From positions 1 through 12,152 of the forward strand of contig CAJULZ010000087.1 in the NCBI GenBank assembly GCA_910587205.1: a stretch of 12,152 nt of DNA. Reading direction: 5' to 3'. The notes beneath the pieces are model-generated. The model saw only the letters and a list, made by a program, of their open reading frames with translations, did no database searches and had not been told where the DNA came from. Source of the stretch: an uncultured Oscillospiraceae bacterium. GTDB taxonomy: Bacteria > Bacillota > Clostridia > Oscillospirales > Oscillospiraceae. This document shows positions 6,714 through 12,152 of this stretch, piece after piece; the first letter of the stretch is position 1; the number at the start of each line of letters is the position of its first letter. Both the position numbers and the translations under genes were made by a program.

Positions 6714-7613
6714 ATGGATACCAATAAAATTTTTTATTTCCACACGGTTGCCGCCTATCTCAACTTTACCAAAGCGGCACAGGCCTGCCATATCGCCCAA
6801 ACTGCCATGAGCCGCAGCATCGCCAGCCTGGAAGAAGAACTGGGTTTTGCGCTCTTTTACCGAAACCGCCACAAGGTGGAGTTAACCCCAGCGGGACAAT
6901 ATTTTCTTCAAGAGAGCGATAAAATCCTACAGCAGCTGAACATCGCGCAGAGCACTGCCATTGAGGTGGCAAATAACTACCGTGATACCATCACGATTGG
7001 GTTCGGCGGCTACGATACCAAGCTGACAAAGGAGTATGTTTCGGCGTTTCATGCGGAAAATCCGCAGATATCCATTATTCTGCGGGAATATCCCTATGAA
7101 TCCCTGGCGCAGAATATGATGGCACAAAACTGCGATATTATATTCTGCCCAGGAATCCGAGTGGAGCGGCTGTCCAACGTACGAAAGATCCTGCTGCTTT
7201 CTTCCACTTATACTGTGGCGTTAAGCAGCAGGAATCCCCTGTTTCAATGTCAGGTCATTCACCCTGAACAGCTCCGGGGCAAGACATTTATCTGCCCGTC
7301 AGACCGGGATCGGAACTGGATCCAGGCCCAGGTATTCAAAAATATCTGTCAGACTATGGGCATTGAACCCGGCCGGATTCTATATACCAACTCCGCTGCT
7401 GCCGTGTTGACCATGGTGGAGCTGGATTTAGGCTTCTCTCTGCTCAGCAGCGCCTTTGCCCCGAGCGGTGGCAGGGAATTGGGCAACGTTCCAATCGAAG
7501 GAGACTGGCCGTTCCGTAAGGAGCACTGGGTGGCCTGCCAAGAGCCGGTCACCAAAGAAAGTGTAAAAAAATTTATGGCCTTTGCCAAAGAATGGTCCTC
7601 CAGGCGGGAATAG
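6714..7613 (+). CDS. LysR-family transcriptional regulator
   Basis: The protein has 299 residues, typical of the family. The winged helix-turn-helix covers about residues 3-62, with the standard pattern FHTVAAYLNFTKAAQACHIA, then QTAMSRSIASLEEELGFALF and LTPAGQYFL. A linker helix follows to about 90, and the rest (DTITIGFGGYDTKLTKEYV onward) is the two-lobed effector-binding domain. The start has GGGAG about 10 nt upstream and a strong promoter before it. It is divergent from the iron-sulfur flavoprotein and convergent with the TRAP/M24 operon, so it probably controls the flavoenzyme and perhaps the transporter in response to the imported compound. Its stop codon lies inside the stem of the terminator hairpin. 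Function is certain at family level; target and effector are inferred. Confidence 0.9.
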   Translation: MDTNKIFYFHTVAAYLNFTKAAQACHIAQTAMSRSIASLEEELGFALFYRNRHKVELTPAGQYFLQESDKILQQLNIAQSTAIEVANNYRDTITIGFGGYDTKLTKEYVSAFHAENPQISIILREYPYESLAQNMMAQNCDIIFCPGIRVERLSNVRKILLLSSTYTVALSSRNPLFQCQVIHPEQLRGKTFICPSDRDRNWIQAQVFKNICQTMGIEPGRILYTNSAAAVLTMVELDLGFSLLSSAFAPSGGRELGNVPIEGDWPFRKEHWVACQEPVTKESVKKFMAFAKEWSSRRE

Positions 7614-7635
7614 TGTAACGCTATTCCCGCCTGGA
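7599..7635. terminator. Bidirectional hairpin between lysR and the M24 gene
   Basis: Perfect 15-bp stem (7599-7613 and 7621-7635, arm TCCAGGCGGGAATAG) with a 7-nt loop, placed between convergent genes. The left arm contains the last four codons of lysR and its TAG. A second short palindrome, AACCTATAGGTT, follows at 7636-7647. Neither side has a strong T-run, so termination in both directions is likely but not certain. Confidence 0.6.
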
Positions 7636-7655
7636 AACCTATAGGTTCAACCAAT

Positions 7656-8780
7656 TCAGATCTCCTTCAGCAGATCCTCCAGGAACGGGGATGCGTTGTA
7701 GTAATCAGTCAGATTAATGGGGGCCCCTTCCGTGGTGAGGAAGGTATTGCCGTAGAGCAAACCGTCCGTCTCACTGACTATACTGGGATGCAGAGTAATA
7801 ACCATATTGGGCACGATTTTCATCTGGTTAGAGGACCCAATGTCTACGGCATCCCCCAAATCCGGTCCCATCCCATGCCCGCACCACACCCCTGTTTTTA
7901 GGCCGCTTTGTATCACAACGTCTTCAATGGCCATGCATACGTCGCTGACGCGGTAGCCTGGACGGAGAATAGCTACGCCGGCTGCCTCCGCAGCCTTGCT
8001 CACCCTGAGAATCGCTTGCGCTTCCGGCTGGGCATCCCGGCTCATAAAAACCGGCCGAACCATTTGAGTCCAGTATCCTCCCCGCCCTGCCACTTCAGCA
8101 GAGTAGAGAAACAAGCCGTCTCTCGCGATGGGCACCGGTTGAGCCCGCGAGATAAAAGAGTGCGGCCGCTGAGAACGGGTCAATACCAACGAATCGGACG
8201 CGCCATGAGCACGTAGATACCCTTCCGCCGCGCCGATGAGATCTTCCTCTGTCACCCCAGGGCGAAGGATTTTAAGTACCTCCCGAAAGGATTCCGCCGC
8301 CAATTGGGACGCGCTTTGTGTCAGCTCAATCTCATACTGAGACTTATTGGCGCGGGCCTCGGTTAATTCCCGGGATATATCCACATAACAGACATCCAAA
8401 CTGGTTAACTCCCGGTATACGCTGCTGGGCAGTTCCTCAGGCTGATACCAGCCCACCACCTTGTGTCCAGCCAAGAATTCTTTGATGATGCTCATCATGT
8501 TGCCCGTGACCACGTGATTCTCCGGCAGCCAGCTAATCTTTTGGGCGTGGAACTGCTGCCCAACAGTAGGAACAATTAAGTAGGGCTCTCCGCCCAAAGC
8601 GCAGAAAATATAGGCACGACGGGTATTTAGCATATAGTTGCTGAAAAATTTGACGCACAGCTGGGTACCCTGCTGTGCGGTGGATGAGAATAAGACGGCA
8701 TCCAACCCGATTTCCTTCATCAAGGTCTGCACCAGGTCCACCCTGCGGTGATATTCCTGGATAATCACTTCTTTGTCCAT
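7656..8780 (-). CDS. M24 'pita-bread' family protein (creatinase/aminopeptidase-like) lacking most metal ligands
   Basis: The protein has 374 residues. An N-terminal creatinase/prolidase-like domain (about 1-140) is followed by the M24 fold (about 150-374). Of the five metal ligands (Asp, Asp, His, Glu, Glu) only the His of GHGMG (residue 302) is clearly kept. By my alignment the two Asp positions fall in YSAEVAGRGGYWTQMVRP (Glu229 nearby and Gln239), the first Glu is His331 in VITLHPS, and the second is Gly344 in LLYGNTFL. It cannot be an ordinary dinuclear aminopeptidase; creatinase is a known metal-free hydrolase of this fold. I chose the ATG at 8780 because AGGAG lies 8 nt before it; the in-frame GTG at 8789 overlaps that site. 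It is the last gene of the TRAP operon, 18 bp after dctM, so it probably acts on the imported compound. Confidence 0.82.
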   Translation of the reverse strand: MDKEVIIQEYHRRVDLVQTLMKEIGLDAVLFSSTAQQGTQLCVKFFSNYMLNTRRAYIFCALGGEPYLIVPTVGQQFHAQKISWLPENHVVTGNMMSIIKEFLAGHKVVGWYQPEELPSSVYRELTSLDVCYVDISRELTEARANKSQYEIELTQSASQLAAESFREVLKILRPGVTEEDLIGAAEGYLRAHGASDSLVLTRSQRPHSFISRAQPVPIARDGLFLYSAEVAGRGGYWTQMVRPVFMSRDAQPEAQAILRVSKAAEAAGVAILRPGYRVSDVCMAIEDVVIQSGLKTGVWCGHGMGPDLGDAVDIGSSNQMKIVPNMVITLHPSIVSETDGLLYGNTFLTTEGAPINLTDYYNASPFLEDLLKEI

Positions 8781-8798
8781 GGTATTCACTCCTAATAT

Positions 8799-10082
8799 TT
8801 AGCGCATCAGATTGGGAAGTCCTGCTGAGAGCGGCTCAATGAAAATCAGCAGAACCAGCACAGCCACCATGGCCGCCGTGAGCAGCCAAATCCATTTGAA
8901 CATCTTATTAACCGGTGTTTTTGTGATACCGGAGGCGATAAACATGTGCACGCCGAACGGCGGCGTCACACACCCTACATTCAGGCAAACGATCATGATA
9001 ATCCCCAGTTGGATGGGATTGTAACCCATTTGCACTGCAATGGGAGCGCAGATGGGAGTCAAGATAATGAGGGCGGCGTTGGCCGACATGAAGCACCCCA
9101 GGATCAGCATGAGAATGGCCAACGCCAGCACAAACGTATATTTTGTTGCAAAATGATCGGCAATGAAGCCGGAAAGAATTACAGGGACCTTCGTAATAGT
9201 CAGTACCCAGTTGAAGCTGTCTACCGTACTCATAACCAGCAGCGCCGTAGCCGCCATGACAGCTGAATCCACCAAGATTTTTTTGAAGACCTTCAGATCG
9301 ATTTCTTTATAAACGAATACGCCGACAATCAGGCCGTAGACCACAGCGACACAGGCCGCCTCGGTGGGGGTATAAAAGCCTCCGTAAATGCCGCCCAAAC
9401 TGATGACCGGCATCAACAGGGCCAGGATAGAGTCCTTGAAGGACGCCCAGAATATAGGCCAAGTCAGTTTTCGCTGAACCCGTATGCCCATCTTCTTTTT
9501 CTTGCAGACAAAGAAGTTGAGGATCATCATGGCAACGCCCAGGAGAATGCCGGGCACAACACCGGCCATAAACAATTGGCCCACCGACACGCTGGCCAAG
9601 ACCGCATACGTGATCATGGGTAAGCTGGGGGGAATAACCATGCCCAAGCCGCCGGCCGCAGCCACCAGGGACCCGGCATAGGCAGGATCATAGCCCTCAT
9701 CATCGATCATCAGCGGAAGCATGATACAGCCGATGGACACTACGGTGGCCGGTCCTGAACCTGAGATGGCGGCGAACAGCATGGAGGCCAACACCGCTAC
9801 CATTCCTAAAGCGCCGTGAACCCCACCCACCAGTGTTTTGCAGAAATTGATGAGCCGCTTCGACACGCCGCCGTGCTGCATCAGGGCGCCGGCCATCATG
9901 AAGAAGGGCAGCGCGATGAGGGTAAAGTTGTTGGTACCGTTGAACACCTTCAAGGCGATGAATTCCCCGGTGATGGAGCTGCAGGTTTCCAACGCCAAAA
10001 TGGAAGAAAAGGAGATGGCCAGCGCAATGGGCACAGAGCAGAACATAGCGGCAAAAAACGCAACCAGCATTAAGATTAGCAT
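8799..10082 (-). CDS. dctM: TRAP transporter large permease (DctM type)
   Basis: The protein has 427 residues and is almost wholly hydrophobic, with about 12 predicted membrane helices, the normal size for a TRAP large subunit. Family blocks are clear: FTLIALPFFMMAGALMQHGG (about 53-72), ISGSGPATVVSIGCI (106-120), YDPAYAGSLVAAAGGLG, the IPPSLPMITYA loop (150-160), and GGFYTPTEAACVAVVYG. It forms the ion-coupled channel that moves the substrate delivered by the binding protein, using a sodium or proton gradient. The ATG follows the dctQ stop with no gap (TAA directly before ATG), and its ribosome site GGAGG lies inside the end of dctQ, so the two subunits are translationally coupled. Substrate specificity cannot be read here. 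Confidence 0.93.
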   Translation of the reverse strand: MLILMLVAFFAAMFCSVPIALAISFSSILALETCSSITGEFIALKVFNGTNNFTLIALPFFMMAGALMQHGGVSKRLINFCKTLVGGVHGALGMVAVLASMLFAAISGSGPATVVSIGCIMLPLMIDDEGYDPAYAGSLVAAAGGLGMVIPPSLPMITYAVLASVSVGQLFMAGVVPGILLGVAMMILNFFVCKKKKMGIRVQRKLTWPIFWASFKDSILALLMPVISLGGIYGGFYTPTEAACVAVVYGLIVGVFVYKEIDLKVFKKILVDSAVMAATALLVMSTVDSFNWVLTITKVPVILSGFIADHFATKYTFVLALAILMLILGCFMSANAALIILTPICAPIAVQMGYNPIQLGIIMIVCLNVGCVTPPFGVHMFIASGITKTPVNKMFKWIWLLTAAMVAVLVLLIFIEPLSAGLPNLMR

Positions 10083-10598
10083 TTAGGTATTCACCTCCGG
10101 CTTGTCAAAGTCCCCGAGGCGAAACGCCTGGATATCATTCAGAGCCAGAACAACGAAGTGGAATGCCATAATGGCGAACGCCAGGGGAACAGCTACCGAC
10201 GCCGCCCAAAGAGGCAGATGGGTAATCCCAAAGAAGTTGCCCCGCTGTATGTGGGAACTAACCATGTAGACCCCGGACCGGCAGATATAGATACACACTA
10301 TGACGCAAATCAGCAGAACAACCATGCGCAGGGCAAGTTTTGCTGCGCCGTGCAGGCTCTGGTAGACAAATTCCACCGCCAAGTGGGACCCGCGGCGCAC
10401 AGCAATACAGGAACCGATCATAAGGCACCAAATTAGCATGATACGGGAGATCTCCTCCGTCCAGGTGATGTCCAGATGGAGGAATGATTGGCTGACAACT
10501 TGAATACTGACCACAATGACCATTGCGCTGAGGAGGAACATAATGAAAATTTCCTCCGCCTGGGCAAGAGCCTTTTCAATGGCTTGGATGGCCTTCAT
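10083..10598 (-). CDS. dctQ: TRAP transporter small permease (DctQ type)
   Basis: The protein has 171 residues and four predicted membrane helices (about 16-36, 52-68, 88-108, 129-152). The family signature is present: TWTEEISRIMLIWCLMIGS (45-63), then a RRGSH motif (68-72) in the loop after helix 2. It forms the membrane complex with the large permease. The start at 10598 has AGGAAG about 10 nt upstream, a modest site. It lies 47 bp after dctP and abuts dctM directly, in the usual P-Q-M order. Confidence 0.9.
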   Translation of the reverse strand: MKAIQAIEKALAQAEEIFIMFLLSAMVIVVSIQVVSQSFLHLDITWTEEISRIMLIWCLMIGSCIAVRRGSHLAVEFVYQSLHGAAKLALRMVVLLICVIVCIYICRSGVYMVSSHIQRGNFFGITHLPLWAASVAVPLAFAIMAFHFVVLALNDIQAFRLGDFDKPEVNT

Positions 10599-10645
10599 TT
10601 GGAAACCACTTCCTTTCCAGTTTCAAAACCTTTTTATATTGAGGT

Positions 10646-11740
10646 TTACCAGGTCTTTTGAATGCCGATATCGTTGTAGAAAAGCTCCAGCACATCAGCG
10701 CCGACAATGCTTTCCAGCTCCTGATGGGTACTGCGGCCTACGGCCACCCAAGCCGCCAATTCCTCATCGGTAAGCTCAACAATGGTACCGTTGTTTTCGA
10801 TGATTTTCTGCTTATAGTCCTCTTGGAGATCCTCAGCAAGTTTCCTGTGCCGCACAGTTGCCTCAGCGTTCACCTCTTCGATCAGATCCCGAGTAGCTTG
10901 GGGCAGGGAGTTCCACCAGTCCAGATTGGCGCCGAAAACATAGTAGGTCCACACATGGTTGGTGAGCGTCACATAGGGGGTAACCTCATAGAACGCACGG
11001 GAGCAAATCGTGGCCAGGGGATTTTCTTGGGTGTCGGCAGCCCCTTGCTGGAGCGCGGTGTACAGTTCACCCATAGAGGTGGACACCGGGTTCGCGCCCA
11101 AGGCCTTGGCAAAGGTAGTAAACGCGGTGGAATCAATAATTCGCAGCTTCAGTCCGTTCATCTCATTCACATCACTCAGGGGTTTCTTGGCGGTAAACAC
11201 CCGGAATCCAACATCCCAGAACGATAGGCCGTAGATGCTGTCGTTTTGTAGGGAGTCCAACATATACTGGCCAGAGGCCGAATCTTCAGAGGCGTATACC
11301 TCATCCAGGTTACTGAACAGATAGGGAAATTTGTAGATTTCCCACAGTTCGTTGTTCAGACCATTGATGCAAGCCATATTGATGTCTCCACTCTGGAGCA
11401 TAGACGAGGTGTTGAAGGCATTATTCCCCGACAGCTGACCTCCCGGAAACAGATCCACCGTAATCTTGCCGCCAGAACGTTCCTCAATCAGTTCTTTGAA
11501 CAGCTCAGCCGCCGCCTCAGTCGGGGTACCGGGACCCGCGTCGTGGGCAAAGATGATGTTAAGGCTTTCATATTCCACGGCGCCGGGGGCATTTGTCTCC
11601 ACGCTGCTGCTGGATTCCGGTTTGTCGCTGGCCGGAGCGGGGGATTGAACATTGGGTTGTCCACCGCACGCGCACAGGGACAACAGGATAGCTATGGCAG
11701 TGATACCGGTGATCAATTTTTTTGTAGTTTTTGCGAACAT
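10646..11740 (-). CDS. dctP: TRAP transporter substrate-binding lipoprotein (DctP type)
   Basis: The protein has 364 residues. A lipoprotein signal ends in LLSLCAC with Cys25 as the lipidation site, followed by a Ser/Pro/Glu-rich tether to about residue 52, as expected for a Gram-positive cell where the receptor is anchored to the outer face of the membrane. The mature part has the DctP pattern: ITVDLFPGGQLSG, GFRVFTAKKPL, LKLRIIDSTAF with Arg200 at the position that usually pairs with a substrate carboxylate, and ALQQGAADTQENPLATI (229-245). The retained arginine suggests an organic acid ligand. AAGGAGG lies 8 nt before the ATG. First gene of the operon dctP-dctQ-dctM-M24, downstream of a palindromic candidate operator. 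Confidence 0.92.
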   Translation of the reverse strand: MFAKTTKKLITGITAIAILLSLCACGGQPNVQSPAPASDKPESSSSVETNAPGAVEYESLNIIFAHDAGPGTPTEAAAELFKELIEERSGGKITVDLFPGGQLSGNNAFNTSSMLQSGDINMACINGLNNELWEIYKFPYLFSNLDEVYASEDSASGQYMLDSLQNDSIYGLSFWDVGFRVFTAKKPLSDVNEMNGLKLRIIDSTAFTTFAKALGANPVSTSMGELYTALQQGAADTQENPLATICSRAFYEVTPYVTLTNHVWTYYVFGANLDWWNSLPQATRDLIEEVNAEATVRHRKLAEDLQEDYKQKIIENNGTIVELTDEELAAWVAVGRSTHQELESIVGADVLELFYNDIGIQKTW

Positions 11741-11772
11741 TTTGTGGCCCTCCTTCTTGTTATGTTCTTTGT

Positions 11773-11802
11773 TTAATAAACTGTAATATACAGTTTTTAC
11801 AA
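11773..11802 (-). promoter_or_regulatory. Possible promoter of the TRAP operon
   Basis: On the minus strand TTGTAA (11802-11797) is followed, after 18 bp, by TATTAA (11778-11773). Each matches its consensus at four of six positions. It is about 30 bp upstream of the dctP start and is the best pair I found in an AT-rich region with several alternatives. The palindrome at 11778-11796 fills its spacer. Confidence 0.35.
11778..11796. promoter_or_regulatory. Palindromic candidate operator upstream of dctP
   Basis: AAACTGT-AATAT-ACAGTTT is a perfect 7-bp inverted repeat with a 5-bp spacer, ending 37 bp before the dctP start and lying within the likely promoter spacer. Position and symmetry suit a repressor site. 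The TGT...ACA core is compatible with several families, including GntR/FadR-type proteins, none of which is encoded in the window. Confidence 0.45.
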
Positions 11803-11969
11803 ATTAATTTTAATTGAAGGGGCCTTTTTTGTAAAACATCTATATTTCATGTGCATATTACATTTTTGTTATAACCAACTTCCCTGGTAATTAATGATTT
11901 CCCAATCCCTCTTCCCGGGCCTTTGCCGGATACCCGGCTCCAAAGTCGAGGGCGCGCAGGGCTAAAACC

Positions 11970-12007
11970 TACCGGGAGGCTGGGCAAATCTACCCAGCCT
12001 CCCGGTA
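11970..12007. terminator. Strong hairpin terminator, probably for a gene beyond the right edge
   Basis: Perfect 15-bp stem (11970-11984 and 11993-12007, arm TACCGGGAGGCTGGG) with an 8-nt loop. On the plus strand TTCTTGTCT follows; on the minus strand GGTTTT follows. No gene in the window ends here, so it most likely ends a minus-strand transcript entering from the right, or insulates the TRAP operon. The design matches the hairpins at 301-340 and 7599-7635. Confidence 0.6.
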
Positions 12008-12056
12008 TTCTTGTCTGGCCTGCCCTTGAGCCTTCGGGGCAAAACAGCTCACTGAT

Positions 12057-12152
12057 ATGGATAAGGCCACAAATTTAAGCATATTTGAGTGGGCTATAGT
12101 CTGTTTTAAAACCATCAAAGTAGCCAAAGGAGGATACAGGCGAGGCAGACAA
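12057..12152 (+). CDS. Unidentified open frame running off the right edge
   Basis: From the ATG at 12057 the frame is open for 32 codons to the window end (MDKATNLSIFEWAIVCF, then a basic stretch VAKGGYRRGRQ). There is no good ribosome site before the ATG. The opposite strand is also open from the edge to a TAG at 11990-11992 (53 residues). I recognise neither; at most one can be real and both may be chance. Confidence 0.2.
   Translation, partial: MDKATNLSIFEWAIVCFKTIKVAKGGYRRGRQ

Larger units (their letters stand above)
11803..12152. other. Intergenic region upstream of the TRAP operon
   Basis: This 350-bp stretch has an AT-rich left part (11803-11890), then a GC-rich part with the strong hairpin at 11970-12007, and an AT-richer right end. 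No complete gene is supported. Short open frames touch the right edge on both strands (minus strand 11990-12151, plus strand from 12057); neither matches a family I recognise. Confidence 0.5.

Noticed and set aside
7656..8780. Creatine or methylamine degradation as the role of the island
   Set aside because: The metal-less M24 protein and the trimethylamine-dehydrogenase-like cysteine spacing hint at it, but the flavoenzyme has the His/His pair of ene-reductases and lacks the aligned flavin-linking cysteine, so I do not claim it.
8787..8789. GTG as start of the M24 gene
   Set aside because: It overlaps the AGGAG ribosome site that correctly serves the ATG at 8780.
1..12152. CRISPR arrays, tRNA or rRNA genes, complete insertion sequences
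   Set aside because: No regularly spaced repeats, cloverleaf-like tracts, conserved rRNA segments or complete transposase genes were seen.

Overview
The window looks like a piece of a spore-forming gut or anaerobic Clostridia genome, most likely Oscillospiraceae-like (Flavonifractor/Oscillibacter type). This is inferred from moderate-to-high GC, strong AGGAGG ribosome sites, an ECF sigma factor paired with a DUF4367 anti-sigma protein, a YaaH/SleL-type GH18 fragment, a DUF4368 serine recombinase and a clostridial 2-enoate-reductase-like flavoenzyme. No RNA gene, CRISPR array or complete insertion sequence was found.

Left part (1-1814): the last 98 codons of a large serine recombinase, probably the end of an integrated element, run rightward into a perfect 16-bp hairpin. 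Facing it on the minus strand is a two-gene regulatory operon, an ECF sigma factor followed by a membrane-anchored DUF4367 anti-sigma-like protein. The anti-sigma gene carries two adjacent perfect palindromes inside its coding sequence.

Middle left (1815-4616): a 444-bp divergent spacer is followed by a plus-strand pair, a DUF3829-type lipoprotein and a small membrane-anchored protein. The small protein's reading frame runs directly into the C-terminal half of a GH18 spore-peptidoglycan hydrolase that lacks its catalytic half. This appears to be a deletion scar that broke both genes.

Right part (4617-11740): a coherent metabolic island. An Old-Yellow-Enzyme-type iron-sulfur flavoprotein (653 aa, BaiCD/BaiH/2-enoate reductase/2,4-dienoyl-CoA reductase architecture) is divergent from a LysR regulator that has a near-consensus promoter. 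Convergent to the regulator is a four-gene minus-strand operon, dctP-dctQ-dctM (a complete TRAP transporter) followed by an M24 'pita-bread' protein that has lost nearly all metal ligands. The simplest reading is import of an organic acid by the TRAP system, processing by the M24-like hydrolase and/or reduction by the flavoenzyme, with LysR as the sensor. The substrate cannot be read from the sequence.

Right edge (11741-12152): an AT-rich promoter region with a 19-bp palindromic candidate operator, then a strong hairpin terminator, and an unidentified open frame running off the window.
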